In this document: positions 26,501 to 27,413 of the stretch, one piece after another
How positions within the stretch are numbered: the stretch's first letter is position 1
How the letters are laid out: each line of letters begins with the position of its first letter
Assembly: GCA_026770585.1 (NCBI GenBank)
Contig: MU646507.1
Coordinates: 505,525 to 533,455, forward strand
DNA: 27,931 nucleotides
From: Baffinella frigidus
Lineage: Eukaryota > Cryptophyceae > Cryptomonadales > Baffinellaceae
Direction: 5' to 3'
The notes under the pieces: model-generated
Told to the model about the DNA's origin: nothing
The model's input: the letters and a program-made list of their open reading frames with translations, nothing else
The model's database searches: none
Position numbers and translations under genes: made by a program

Positions 26501-27413
26501 CACAGCACAGGCTACGATCCTCTTCTTTGTCGGTACCTTTCAGCGTACTGTACAGGGGTACCGCGCTCATAAGAAAGTGCCACCCCTTAGGACCCTACAG
26601 TAGGACTATGCCTAGGGCCCTATGGTGGTCCTAGGGGGGGGGGGCGTTTCTTGTGAGCGAGGTACCTATGGGCGCATGTTTGGCGCTAGGGCTCCCCGCG
26701 CCCGGAGGCTAAAAGGTACAGAAAAAACGAAGACGGTGTTGATGTCTTGGCAAACGTTGCGTTTTTGTCCTCCAAATGGCTCCACCACCAGAGTCACCAC
26801 GCAAGAGTGTAAGACTGACCTGGGAAAACGAGTCAGTTCACACGGAATTTGTATCAACTTTCCGAAATTTTGATTTTTCTCGGCGGAGAATGTTGACTTA
26901 TGAACTTTTCAAAATAGCCAGATCTGGCTATTTCTCCTGCAGGCCACTCTGCCCTACACTCTTGCGTGGCAGCGACTGGCCCCACCCGGCCAGCACGCGC
27001 ACTATCCGCCTTATCCGGGGAAACCTGTTGTTCTTTCATTTCCTGGCAACGAACGTTACTACACAAATTCTTTAATATTACTAGTAAGAACGAATCGTGT
27101 AGTAATTTTCGGGCAAATTCCCCTCCAAATCACCTCTATAACCCTGAAAACCTGAACTCTAAACCCCAAACCTGTGCTATCCCCCACTCTGCAGGGCGCG
27201 GGAAATCCCCGTCAAAATCCCCGCCCGCCAAGTCCCCCCCCGGCTCCCCCCACTCCCGACGCAACTCCAACTCTCCGGAGCCCGGGTCGAAACGGGGGGA
27301 CTCTCCCGAACGACAGTCGAAGCGCGGGGTGTCGCCGGAACCGAGGAGGGGCAAGTCGCCGGAGGAGAAACCCTCGTCGAAGATGCGGTCGAGCCGCGAT
27401 GGGTGCATCGATG
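108..27413 (+). CDS. Split gene: ankyrin-repeat plus EF-hand protein, 29 exons, incomplete at both ends
   Basis: Overall gene model; the exons are listed separately. Seen: short + strand blocks bounded by AG and GT whose phases agree (for example exon 16 ends in phase 1 and exon 17 starts with two bases; exon 18 to 19 and 28 to 29 likewise), and whose peptides join into known folds. Exons 1+2 and 9+10+11 make ankyrin repeats; exons 20+21+22 make an EF-hand and a degenerate partner; exon 29 is a Ser-Pro/basic tail. Known: ankyrin repeats bind proteins and EF-hands bind calcium. Inferred: a calcium-responsive scaffold or adaptor. No start codon, stop codon, promoter or signal peptide is visible. 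The only phase clash is exon 7 to exon 8, so an exon or boundary is missing there. Where an exon has several copies I chose the most complete one with good splice sites. Confidence 0.78.
176..336. mobile_element. CCACACAGC-family MITE, copy 1 (161 bp)
   Basis: Ends are inverted repeats of about 26 bp: CCACACAGCGGGCTACGAAG on the left and the complement of CTTGGAAGTCCGCTGTGTGG on the right. The inside has GTTACCTTATCCGTAGGAAC and a CCTACAGTAGG palindrome. There is no coding capacity and no convincing target duplication. Three more full-length copies lie at 12510, 16886 and 21515. Confidence 0.85.
396..451 (+). CDS. Exon 1, copy b: alternative or duplicate ankyrin exon
   Basis: Encodes [18 protein letters not shown] with one substitution (Q to R) relative to copy a. 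Differences are mostly third-position (CTC to CTG, GCC to GCG), so it looks coding rather than decayed. AG at 394-395 precedes it and GTCTAG follows, a donor that itself begins a CTAGCTCTG repeat. It is nearer to exon 2 than copy a. The acceptor phase differs from copy a as drawn, and the upstream exon is outside the window. Confidence 0.55.
452..532. repeat. CTAGCTCTG...AAGTTGACG dispersed repeat, copy 1
   Basis: Begins CTAGCTCTGCCCAAAGTTGA and continues with TTTGTACCGC, GTTAACTTC and CAACCCGACTGAG-like blocks. The same order of blocks appears at 16657-16725 and 17131-17215 (+) and at about 13567-13680 (-). The 17131 copy ends in CAGAGCTAG, the complement of this start, so these look like degenerate terminal-inverted-repeat elements related to the 21723 and 27615 elements. 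Confidence 0.6.
1768..1917. mobile_element. Foldback MITE with ATTC target duplication (150 bp)
   Basis: Terminal inverted repeats start TTATCTCAGAAAACGAG and include CTACAAATTTGTCAACTTAT nearer the loop. ATTC stands on both sides (1764-1767 and 1918-1921). An uninterrupted paralogous site GCGGTCTATTC followed by CTCTCATTTCCTG exists at about 555-575, which fixes the element ends exactly. Confidence 0.88.
1985..2038 (+). CDS. Exon 2: ankyrin repeat start
   Basis: Eighteen codons, [18 protein letters not shown], between GAGCAG and GTCTCT. D..GNTA.HYA is the ankyrin consensus for the first helix. It joins exon 1 (...APLEDK) and exon 3 ([10 protein letters not shown]...) in phase 0, giving one uninterrupted ankyrin module across three exons. 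Partial copies of its start (1067, 1659) and end (2343) flank it. Confidence 0.8.
2039..3115 (+). repeat. Intron 2: CT/CGCT microsatellites, exon echoes, foldback
   Basis: 2039-2270 and 2362-2560 are TCTC/GCTC pyrimidine tracts. Between them 2343-2361 repeats the last bases of exon 2 with the GTCTCTC donor. After each tract comes the segment GCCCACACGCCTTCACTTAG (2279 and 2564). 2816-2853 is a decayed copy of exon 3 (CTGCGGGCGCAGAGCGCTAC-like). 2700-2806 is a foldback. The rest (2860-3110) shows nothing recognisable. Confidence 0.7.
2701..2806. mobile_element. Foldback element inside a decayed exon 3 echo
   Basis: GGACCAAATCGAGGCTGG near the left end pairs with the complement of CGTCGATTTGGTCC near the right, and CCTCGGGCGGCAC pairs with GTGCCGCCCGAGG around the loop. 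It separates a GAGGTGGA start-like piece from the GGGCGCAGAGCGCTAC piece of an exon 3 copy. The target duplication is not clear. Confidence 0.55.
3116..3157 (+). CDS. Exon 3: ankyrin repeat, second helix
   Basis: Fourteen codons, [14 protein letters not shown], after ATTAG and before GTACAC. The VE.LIEAGA motif is the ankyrin second helix and turn. Phase 0 on both sides. It continues into exon 4 ([10 protein letters not shown]), the next repeat's N..GETP turn. A decayed copy is at 2816-2853. Confidence 0.75.
3158..3354 (+). repeat. Intron 3: heptamer array from donor to acceptor
   Basis: Begins GTACACCCTTCACT and runs through CCCTGAA, CCCTAAA, CCACACC and nine or so CCCCAAA units to CTAACCTAG. 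Practically the whole 197-nt intron is 7-base repeat on the sense strand. Confidence 0.85.
3355..3443 (+). CDS. Exon 4: ankyrin end and charged helix
   Basis: Encodes [18 protein letters not shown] followed by [11 protein letters not shown], ending in phase 2 before GTATCC. NNIGETP fits an ankyrin turn; the rest is a basic helix. The phase-2 end matches exon 5, which begins with a single G completing a glycine codon (QSG-FVL). The last 25-40 nt are repeated seven times downstream with the donor. Confidence 0.75.
3444..4897 (+). repeat. Intron 4: seven exon 4 echoes, then three exon 5 echoes, in heptamers
   Basis: Exon 4 ends recur at 3505-3545, 3581-3605, 3681-3721, 3799-3834, 3879-3905, 3952-3977 and 4037-4073, each with GCGAGCTC and/or GAGCGG and, in six of seven, GT in the donor position (mostly GTAACC). 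Exon 5 starts recur at 4266-4300 (truncated), 4385-4445 (complete) and 4646-4706 (complete, but acceptor AG changed to TG). Heptamers (CCCTAAA, CCCGAAA) fill the rest; 4606-4645 and 4869-4893 are G-rich (GGGATTGGGG). Confidence 0.8.
4385..4445 (+). CDS. Exon 5, copy b: intact duplicate
   Basis: Same length (61 nt), phases and splice sites (CTAG before, GTACCC after) as the copy at 4898. The peptide [20 protein letters not shown] differs by one residue (V versus L at position 5). Because it enters in phase 2 and leaves in phase 0, it cannot be spliced in series with the other copy without a frameshift, so the two would have to be alternatives. Confidence 0.5.
4898..4958 (+). CDS. Exon 5: [10 protein letters not shown] exon
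   Basis: One base plus 20 codons after GTGAG and before GTACTT. The peptide has a hydrophobic strand [10 protein letters not shown] followed by [10 protein letters not shown]. It completes the split glycine from exon 4 and ends in phase 0. No family recognised. Chosen over 4385 because it is closest to exon 6. Confidence 0.65.
4959..5228 (+). repeat. Intron 5: AT-richer degenerate heptamers
   Basis: Degenerate CCTAAAC, CACTAAA and then CCCGAAA units up to the acceptor CCCCGCAG. Nothing else visible. Confidence 0.6.
5229..5293 (+). CDS. Exon 6: basic segment
   Basis: Encodes [20 protein letters not shown] and two further residues, ending in phase 2 before [20 protein letters not shown] resembles a basic Ser/Thr-containing linker. 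No echo copies seen, unusual for this gene. Confidence 0.6.
5294..6038 (+). repeat. Intron 6: CCCTACA array and tandem copies of the exon 7 acceptor region
   Basis: 5294-5400 is CCCTACA repeat. GTCGCTGGGCAGCCGGCCGA, which lies just before exon 7, is repeated at about 5472, 5603, 5711 and 6007; the first copy keeps GGGGCAG plus GCGTGAC (5504-5513). A segment reading GTACGGCTTTCGTTT...TTTCACCTCCGGGCGCTGAAC occurs at 5647 and 5941 and is the complement of repeats at 21165, 26000 and 26690. A TA-flanked element sits at 5739-5925. Confidence 0.7.
5739..5925. mobile_element. TA-flanked element, Tc1/mariner-like MITE (187 bp)
   Basis: Left end CAGTCCACCTACCCTAACGC, right end the complement of CAGTGGACCTACCCTAACAC. 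TA on both sides (5737-5738, 5926-5927). The copy at 5621-5645 (GAGTAGCGTTAGCTCGTGAT) is the same site without the insert, with a single TA. TA duplication and CAGT ends are typical of Tc1/mariner relatives. No transposase is encoded. Confidence 0.85.
6039..6094 (+). CDS. Exon 7: [18 protein letters not shown]
   Basis: One base plus 18 codons and one base, after GGGGCAG and before GTAACT. It completes the arginine codon from exon 6 (phase 2). Ends in phase 1. Proline-rich, no family recognised. Its 3' half with the GTAACT donor is echoed at 6239-6279 and, shorter, at 6626-6645. Confidence 0.6.
6188..6229. repeat. Perfect 42-bp palindrome
   Basis: Two 20-bp arms, TGATCACGTTTCCGTACGGA and its exact complement, around CA. 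It could extrude as a hairpin. No terminator role expected in this context. Confidence 0.9.
6655..7017 (+). repeat. TCC/TCA trinucleotide microsatellite
   Basis: CCTCCTCCT and TCATCATCA blocks alternate in about five higher-order units. It opens long frames on both strands (poly-Pro/His on +, poly-Glu/Asp on -), but the composition is that of a simple repeat in an intron. Confidence 0.9.
7449..7608. mobile_element. TAATCC-family MITE with GATC duplication (160 bp)
   Basis: Starts TAATCCCGCCGAGTATTCAT and ends with the complement of TCATCCAGACGAGTATTCAT; the arms also share GATTTTGGTGTATCTT. GATC stands on both sides (7445-7448, 7609-7612). The empty site CCTGCGATCGACACAGCGG exists at about 7714-7732. 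Same family as 15463 and 22600. Confidence 0.87.
7956..8076 (+). CDS. Exon 8: Lys/Asp/Ser-rich linker
   Basis: After CCCCCAG, one base and 40 codons to GTTATT. The peptide includes [20 protein letters not shown] and then [19 protein letters not shown]. Hydrophilic, no family recognised. It leaves in phase 0, matching exon 9. It may begin further upstream, because the frame is open to about 7911. Direct and inverted fragments follow in intron 8. Confidence 0.6.
8077..8815 (+). repeat. Intron 8: direct and inverted echoes of exons 8 and 9
   Basis: 8108-8142 is CT repeat. 8365-8398 repeats the exon 8 end (TCGGACCTGGACGGGGGTAC) with a GT donor. On the minus strand 8318-8362 and about 8440-8480 read VDKMSSPGK-like, inverted versions of exon 8's VDKFSSPGK. 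8519-8583 is a diverged exon 9 copy ([14 protein letters not shown]). 8266-8300 and 8625-8660 are an inverted pair around CCGCACGGCGATGCTCCCGA. 8761-8812 is heptamer. Confidence 0.65.
8816..8905 (+). CDS. Exon 9: ankyrin repeat start
   Basis: Thirty codons between TAGCAG and GTAGAC, phase 0. The peptide ends [18 protein letters not shown], the ankyrin motif G.TLL..A...G. It continues directly into exon 10 ([17 protein letters not shown]). A diverged copy lies at 8519-8583. Confidence 0.82.
8906..9158 (+). repeat. Intron 9: mixed heptamers and TGATAACCTG repeats
   Basis: GACCCCCAACCCC at the donor, then a G-rich stretch 8981-9012 (GGGTTTTGGGGTTTAGGG), then GCTGATAACCTG repeated four times (about 9079-9148) before the acceptor GTGGCAG. 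Confidence 0.65.
9159..9209 (+). CDS. Exon 10: ankyrin second helix
   Basis: Seventeen codons, [17 protein letters not shown], after GGCAG and before GTCCAA, phase 0 both sides. VVK.L....ADV.A is the ankyrin second helix and turn and completes the module begun in exon 9. Its end is echoed at 9341-9371 (with donor) and 9456-9482 (donor lost). Confidence 0.82.
9210..10415 (+). repeat. Intron 10: exon 10 and exon 11 echoes, heptamers, palindrome, CT tracts
   Basis: Exon 10 echoes at 9341 and 9456; each is followed by heptamers and a GCGTATTCGATTAGACAA-like segment (9413, 9726). 9500-9720 is CCCTAAA/CCCTACC array. 9875-9912 is a palindrome, next to a CCACGCAGGGCTCTT end (9914-9936) of the 18967 element family. 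CT tracts at 10046-10105 and 10265-10410. Exon 11's start with its CAG is echoed at 10209-10266. Confidence 0.7.
9875..9912. repeat. Perfect 38-bp palindrome
   Basis: GGTCTACGCTAGGGGGAGG followed at once by its exact complement. A hairpin of 19 pairs with no loop, directly followed by an element-like end. Confidence 0.9.
10416..10505 (+). CDS. Exon 11: ankyrin repeat
   Basis: Thirty codons after CATCAG and before GTCTAG, phase 0. The peptide starts [20 protein letters not shown] and ends [27 protein letters not shown] is a good ankyrin repeat following exon 10. The exon or parts of it recur at 10209-10266, 10613-10675, 10821-10860 and 11041-11060. Confidence 0.82.
10506..11243 (+). repeat. 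Intron 11: exon 11 end echoes, MITE fragment, exon 12 start echo
   Basis: 10509-10612 is a fragment of the CCACACAGC element (CCTACGGTAGG, GGGGGGTTCCTACGGA, CGGAAACTCGGGCA). Exon 11 ends follow at 10613-10675 (complete to CCAG with GTCGCC), 10821-10860 and 11041-11060. 11081-11109 is exon 12's start after ACAG. Between them lie unique-looking stretches without recognisable coding. Confidence 0.68.
11244..11300 (+). CDS. Exon 12: [19 protein letters not shown]
   Basis: Nineteen codons after CAACAG, before GTTTAA, phase 0. Probably a helix joining the ankyrin region to the EF-hand region (continues SFL-VFCAQG). Echoed in part at 11081 (start) and at 11582-11593 (AAGCGCTTCCTG with GT). Confidence 0.7.
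11301..11963 (+). repeat. Intron 12: long CCCTAAA array, CCAAAAA variants, exon 13 echo
   Basis: 11301-11580 is almost pure CCCTAAA with CCCCAAA. 11610-11700 is CACCAAA/ACCAAAA. 11732-11813 is a diverged copy of exon 13's start after TGCGCAG, with the peptide frame broken by a G run at 11784. GGCTGCTAAGTGG repeats fill 11870-11920. Confidence 0.78.
11964..12074 (+). CDS. Exon 13: EF-hand-like segment
   Basis: Thirty-seven codons after TGCGCAG, before GTGCGC, phase 0. The peptide runs from [19 protein letters not shown] to [27 protein letters not shown] is the end of a calcium-loop plus F-helix of an EF-hand. The loop itself lacks the usual D.D.DG spacing, so calcium binding here is doubtful. 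Calmodulin-family context is supported by the canonical hand in exon 20. Confidence 0.75.
12075..12434 (+). repeat. Intron 13: 20-bp GATCTCGAACATTCTGTGGT tandem repeat
   Basis: 12292-12428 has about seven imperfect units of the form TGATCTCGAACATTCTGTGC, running to the acceptor GTGCAG. The same satellite occurs in intron 1 (1457-1565). 12207-12241 contains a CCCGATTTAGT...ACTAAATCGGG hairpin. Confidence 0.78.
12435..12485 (+). CDS. Exon 14: [17 protein letters not shown]
   Basis: Seventeen codons, CAG before and GTGTGC after, phase 0. Leads into VFQKVL of exon 15. A diverged copy with the same donor lies at 12832-12874, beyond an inserted element. Confidence 0.68.
12510..12671. mobile_element. 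CCACACAGC-family MITE, copy 2 (162 bp)
   Basis: Same ends and interior as copy 1 (TTCCGTTACCTTATCCGTAG, CCTACCGTAGGGTC). Inserted between exon 14 and its echo. No clear target duplication. Confidence 0.87.
12972..13040. mobile_element. Small foldback with TTACTACACA ends (69 bp)
   Basis: CAATGAAAATTACTACACA on the left pairs with the complement of TGTGTAGTAAATTTCATTG on the right. The interior has CTTTGATATTACTAGTAA, shared with the copy at 27045-27116. A lone end is at about 1230-1250. Confidence 0.75.
13201..13260 (+). CDS. Exon 15: [20 protein letters not shown]
   Basis: Twenty codons, AAACAG before and GTGAGA after, phase 0. The echo at 13471-13497 keeps the last 27 bases (one nucleotide change plus codon-level changes) and the GTGCGCC donor; another is at 13690-13724. 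No family recognised. Confidence 0.7.
13261..13879 (+). repeat. Intron 15: heptamers with two exon 15 end echoes and an inverted dispersed repeat
   Basis: CCCTAAA, CCCTAGA and CCCTGAA arrays at 13266-13440, 13505-13540 and 13727-13870. Exon 15 echoes at 13471-13497 and 13690-13724. 13567-13680 is the AAGTTGACG dispersed repeat in minus orientation. Confidence 0.78.
13880..13976 (+). CDS. Exon 16: [20 protein letters not shown] exon
   Basis: Thirty-two codons plus one base, after CGAACAG and before GTCGCC. It starts [20 protein letters not shown] and ends [10 protein letters not shown]. Leaves in phase 1, matching the two-base start of exon 17. Its 3' two thirds are repeated at 14087-14152, 14271-14302 and 14635-14699. 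The last copy has TAA where exon 16 has CAA. Cys-rich helix, no family recognised. Confidence 0.72.
14160..14634. repeat. TA-rich microsatellite with an assembly gap
   Basis: Long AT dinucleotide runs with an N run around 14390-14399, then GTGTGTG and TATG tetranucleotides. Array length is unreliable across the gap. Confidence 0.95.
14722..14749. repeat. Perfect 28-bp palindrome
   Basis: AAAAACACGATAAA and its exact complement, adjacent. Just after the last exon 16 echo. Confidence 0.85.
15009..15097 (+). CDS. Exon 17: basic segment [16 protein letters not shown]
   Basis: Two bases plus 29 codons after GAAACAG and before GTATGT. The peptide has [19 protein letters not shown] then [10 protein letters not shown]. 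It completes the glycine from exon 16 (Q-G-E) and ends in phase 0. No family recognised. Confidence 0.72.
15210..15267 (-). pseudogene. Inverted copy of exon 18
   Basis: On the minus strand it reads [19 protein letters not shown], against [19 protein letters not shown] in the real exon. Several of the base differences are silent (GGG/GGC, GAG/GAA, ACC/ACG). It brings its own ACCCTGAG acceptor context. No donor follows in the same place. Confidence 0.75.
15463..15616. mobile_element. TAATCC-family MITE with GTCT duplication (154 bp)
   Basis: Left end TAATCCGGGGGCATGTTTAA; right end the complement of TCATCCAGGAACATATTTAA. GTCT on both sides (15459-15462, 15617-15620). Same length as the 22600 copy, in the opposite orientation. 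Confidence 0.88.
15671..15743 (+). CDS. Exon 18: [19 protein letters not shown] exon
   Basis: Twenty-four codons plus one base, after CCCTGAG and before GTCTTG. It leaves in phase 1, matching exon 19's two-base start (H-G-V). Parts are repeated inverted (15210, 15865) and direct (15943, 16108). Amphipathic, no family recognised. Confidence 0.7.
15744..16558 (+). repeat. Intron 18: inverted and direct exon 18 echoes, G-rich heptamers, AT tracts, hairpins
   Basis: 15865-15891 is the exon 18 start inverted; 15943-16000 its remainder direct, with donor GTCTGG; 16108-16132 the last 25 bases, with GTCCCG. G-rich heptamers (TTTAGGG, GTGTAGG) at 15835-15860, 15890-15932 and 16020-16105. Hairpins at 16351-16368 (TCGAACCC/GGGTTCGA) and 16367-16398 (GAGTAGTGT...ACACTACTC). 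TATG/TA tracts at 16440-16530. Confidence 0.72.
16559..16641 (+). CDS. Exon 19: [20 protein letters not shown] exon
   Basis: Two bases plus 27 codons after GATGCAG, before GTCCCT. After [20 protein letters not shown] it ends RVPQYQM. Phase 1 in, phase 0 out. The last 30 bases with the donor are repeated at 16726-16755 and, diverged, at 17206-17235. No family recognised. Confidence 0.75.
16642..17924 (+). repeat. Intron 19: exon 19 end echoes, MITE, then exon 20 start echoes in a TTACGTCCATTTACGGAAT satellite
   Basis: The first half repeats exon 19's end (16726, 17206), each preceded by the AAGTTGACG dispersed repeat (16657, 17131), with a CCACACAGC element at 16886-17046. 17300-17924 is a ~18-20-bp satellite TTACGTCCATTTACGGAAT. 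Exon 20's first 42 nt with acceptor recur at 17408-17449, 17590-17631 and 17779-17820; each stops at exactly the same base (AAGAAG), then returns to satellite. Confidence 0.85.
16886..17046. mobile_element. CCACACAGC-family MITE, copy 3 (161 bp)
   Basis: Ends CCACACAGCAGGCTACGAAG and the complement of TTCCAAGTCCGCTGTGTTG. The segment TCACCCTTTCCGTGCCTC before it recurs at 17241 without the insert, followed by TTATCTAGGGG, so the flank is duplicated. No clean target duplication. Confidence 0.87.
17925..18041 (+). CDS. Exon 20: canonical EF-hand
   Basis: Thirty-nine codons after TGTGCAG, before GTGCGA, phase 0. It begins [14 protein letters not shown] and carries [20 protein letters not shown]. 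The 12-residue loop (codons 26-37, nucleotides 18000-18035) has D at 1 and 3, S at 5, G at 6, L at 8 and E at 12, the pattern of a calcium-binding EF-hand. The F-helix continues into exon 21. The first 14 codons are echoed three times upstream. Echo 1 has K to T and echo 2 has P to T; echo 3 matches in protein. Confidence 0.88.
18271..18417. mobile_element. GACCACGCAGGG-family element, degenerate copy
   Basis: CCCCACGCAGGGCTGGAGGG then GGTATTCAAAAGTCATTTTT; near the right end GGAATACCCTACCCAAGGG. Same layout as 18967-19120, including CGGCTCCAAGAACGAGC twice. The right terminus has decayed. Confidence 0.7.
18967..19120. mobile_element. GACCACGCAGGG-family MITE (154 bp)
   Basis: Ends GACCACGCAGGGCTCTTGGG and its complement with one mismatch zone (CGAAGAGCCCTGCGTGGTC). 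GGTATTCAAAA and GGAATACCCC sit inside the arms. No clear target duplication. A lone end occurs at 9914-9936. Confidence 0.82.
19475..19519 (+). CDS. Exon 21: EF-hand F-helix [15 protein letters not shown]
   Basis: Fifteen codons, TTTGCAG before and GTAACC after, phase 0. Acidic/basic helix continuing from exon 20 ([12 protein letters not shown]) into exon 22 (VFRLLEG), as expected for the linker between paired EF-hands. Confidence 0.8.
19520..19747 (+). repeat. Intron 21: heptamer array from donor to acceptor
   Basis: GTAACCCCTACACCCTACACC through CCCAAAA and CACCAAA to AAACCGCAG. Essentially the whole 228-nt intron is sense-strand heptamer, with the donor GTAACCC itself in register. Confidence 0.87.
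19748..19801 (+). CDS. Exon 22: degenerate second EF-hand
   Basis: Eighteen codons, [18 protein letters not shown], phase 0. F..L...SS..V.LSDFI is EF-hand-like (loop end and F-helix) but lacks the acidic loop residues, so it is probably a structural partner of the exon 20 hand. The last 19 bases with GTCTGA are echoed at 19934-19952. Confidence 0.78.
19802..20744 (+). repeat. Intron 22: CCAACTGACGCCCTATCCA satellite with three exon 23 start echoes
   Basis: 19835-19930 heptamers, then the exon 22 end echo (19934-19952). From 20207 a ~20-bp satellite CCCAACTGACGCCCTATCCA. Exon 23's first ~55 nt, with acceptor, recur at 20152-20206, 20337-20392 and 20560-20615, each breaking into satellite after AAGAA(G/C)TC. 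Confidence 0.87.
20745..20840 (+). CDS. Exon 23: [17 protein letters not shown] exon
   Basis: Thirty-two codons, CTCAG before and GTACGT after, phase 0. [20 protein letters not shown] is followed by [12 protein letters not shown]. Hydrophilic basic stretch then an amphipathic helix. It is the only complete copy: three 5' echoes lie upstream and one 3' echo (21255-21319) downstream. Confidence 0.8.
21515..21674. mobile_element. CCACACAGC-family MITE, copy 4 (160 bp, reversed)
   Basis: Opposite orientation to copies 1-3: CCACAAAGCGGACTTCAAAG on the left and GTAGCCTGCTGTGTG at the right; interior CCGACGGTAGGCAACC, GTAACGGAAACTCGGGC. Confidence 0.85.
21723..21919. mobile_element. CTAGCTCTG-family MITE with GCATT duplication (197 bp)
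   Basis: Ends CTAGCTCTGTCCCAGTTCAA and its exact complement. GCATT on both sides (21718-21722, 21920-21924). The interior has a tandem CCCCATGAAATTCACCTGTG and GAAATTTCGGGGGGGGCACT. Second member at 27615-27769. Confidence 0.9.
22051..22119 (+). CDS. Exon 24: [20 protein letters not shown] exon
   Basis: Twenty-three codons, GATCAG before and GTCTGA after, phase 0. It ends GLFGMMHK. The last 18-34 bases with the donor are repeated four times downstream. No family recognised. Confidence 0.78.
22600..22753. mobile_element. TAATCC-family MITE with GACC duplication (154 bp)
   Basis: Left TCATCCGGGAACATGTTTAA, right the complement of TAATCCGGGGACAGGTTTAA. GACC on both sides (22596-22599, 22754-22757). 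The interior GGAGTTAGACAAAGGT-like block matches the 15463 copy in reverse. Confidence 0.88.
22919..23062. mobile_element. Foldback MITE with TCATCTCG ends (144 bp)
   Basis: TCATCTCGAAAGATGACTGA and the complement of its right end share TCATCTCG and CTGAATCAGTTCC. The interior has CCTAATTAAATTTACT, also present inside the 22600 element, so the two may be related. Flanks ATAC and ACAC are only a possible 4-bp duplication. Confidence 0.72.
23179..23350. mobile_element. Foldback MITE with TA duplication (172 bp)
   Basis: Arms start GAGCGCTTGCGGGAAAACTT and extend about 60 bp with few mismatches (GTCCGATTcAACGAGAAAT). TA on both sides (23177-23178, 23351-23352). The host repeat CCCATCTCGGGTTCTG...GAAATCGCACTA occurs on both sides; its second copy (to 23394) is uninterrupted. 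Confidence 0.85.
23762..23836 (+). CDS. Exon 25: [18 protein letters not shown] exon
   Basis: Twenty-five codons after GTGCGCAG, before GTTCCG, phase 0. It ends CVYAPPQ. The start is echoed three times upstream, the end once downstream (23938-23956, with GTTCCGAGCCCCAC). No family recognised. Confidence 0.75.
23837..24880 (+). repeat. Intron 25: exon 25 end echo, diverged exon 26 copy, GGTTAGCTGACTTCCTTA satellite
   Basis: 23938-23956 echoes exon 25's end. CTCGACACCACTTACTG repeats fill 23970-24060. 24191-24253 is a nearly full-length diverged exon 26 copy. 24460-24870 is a TACGGCGGTTAGCTGACTTC satellite carrying exon 26 starts at 24523-24546 and 24689-24713, each after GCAG. Confidence 0.82.
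24191..24253 (+). pseudogene. Diverged near-full copy of exon 26
   Basis: Reads [20 protein letters not shown] against [20 protein letters not shown] in exon 26. By hand I count about seven silent and six amino-acid changes over 21 codons, more silent change than decay alone would give. GTGCGCAG acceptor intact; the donor region (CGCAAATCCTAA) is lost, leaving an in-frame stop. Confidence 0.72.
24881..24949 (+). CDS. Exon 26: [20 protein letters not shown] exon
   Basis: Twenty-three codons after GTGCGCAG and before GTCCGT, phase 0. It ends RFA. Echoed upstream at 24191, 24523 and 24689, and a fragment (TGCGCTCGCGGTGC) downstream at 25181. No family recognised. Confidence 0.75.
24950..25412 (+). 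repeat. Intron 26: CCGTTACAAA repeat and unassigned sequence
   Basis: 24975-25060 has ACAAACCGTT units of 10 bases, a different period from the usual heptamer. 25080-25410 includes AAATTTGTACC repeats and an AT-rich patch. No gene or clear element seen. Confidence 0.55.
25413..25442 (+). CDS. Exon 27: [10 protein letters not shown] (tentative micro-exon)
   Basis: Ten codons between CTGAG and GTAAAA, phase 0 on both sides, so it can be included or skipped without changing frame. Short length and no echo make this the weakest exon call. Confidence 0.4.
25443..25823 (+). repeat. Intron 27: exon 28 start echo and MITE fragment
   Basis: 25623-25662 repeats exon 28's start after CAACAG ([13 protein letters not shown]). 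25711-25782 is a fragment of the CCACACAGC element in reverse orientation (GGTAACGGAAACTTGGGCAC, CCTTCGTAGCACTCTGTGTGG). The remainder is unassigned. Confidence 0.7.
25824..25935 (+). CDS. Exon 28: [20 protein letters not shown] exon
   Basis: Thirty-seven codons plus one base, CAACAG before and GTTACG after. It starts [20 protein letters not shown] and ends [15 protein letters not shown]. Phase 1 out matches exon 29's two-base start (T-G-R). The end with the GTTACGACCCCCC donor is repeated at 26085-26171, and with GCTACG at 26476-26510. Low-complexity Ser/Thr/His/Pro, likely disordered. Confidence 0.72.
26300..26457. mobile_element. Long-arm foldback element (158 bp)
   Basis: Arms of about 70 bp: AGGCTAACGTCCTGAAAATG on the left, the complement of AGGGTAACGGCCTGAAAATG on the right; both arms continue with GGGTAG and GGCATTGCC and end at CTCGGCC by the loop. 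AT on both sides may be a 2-bp duplication. A half copy is at 21415-21457. Confidence 0.78.
27045..27116. mobile_element. Small foldback with TTACTACACA ends, copy 2
   Basis: GGCAACGAACGTTACTACACA pairs imperfectly with the complement of GTGTAGTAATTTTCGGGC; interior TTTAATATTACTAGTAAGAA matches 12972-13040. Confidence 0.7.
27195..27413 (+). CDS. Exon 29: Ser-Pro/Lys/Arg-rich tail
   Basis: The longest exon: two bases, 72 codons and one base, from TCTGCAG to GTTCCC. The peptide repeats KSP and KRG.SPE motifs ([42 protein letters not shown]), then [13 protein letters not shown]. Regular SP motifs between basic residues look like proline-directed kinase sites in a disordered tail. Not a classical RS splicing domain. 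The end (GGTCGAGCCGCG...TGCATCGATG with GTTTCC) is echoed at 27787-27813. Leaves in phase 1, so the gene continues beyond the window. Confidence 0.78.

Larger units (their letters stand above)
25936..27194 (+). repeat. Intron 28: exon 28 end echoes, ~100-bp duplicated segment, foldbacks
   Basis: Exon 28 ends at 26085-26171, 26476-26510, 26772-26800 and about 26970-27008. A ~100-bp segment (GGCGCTAGGGCTCTCCGCGCCCGG... to the CAAACGTTG region) is duplicated at 25987-26084 and 26669-26770, with relatives at 21165 (+) and 5647/5941 (-). Foldbacks at 26300-26457 and 27045-27116. A short heptamer tract precedes the acceptor TCTGCAG. Confidence 0.75.
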
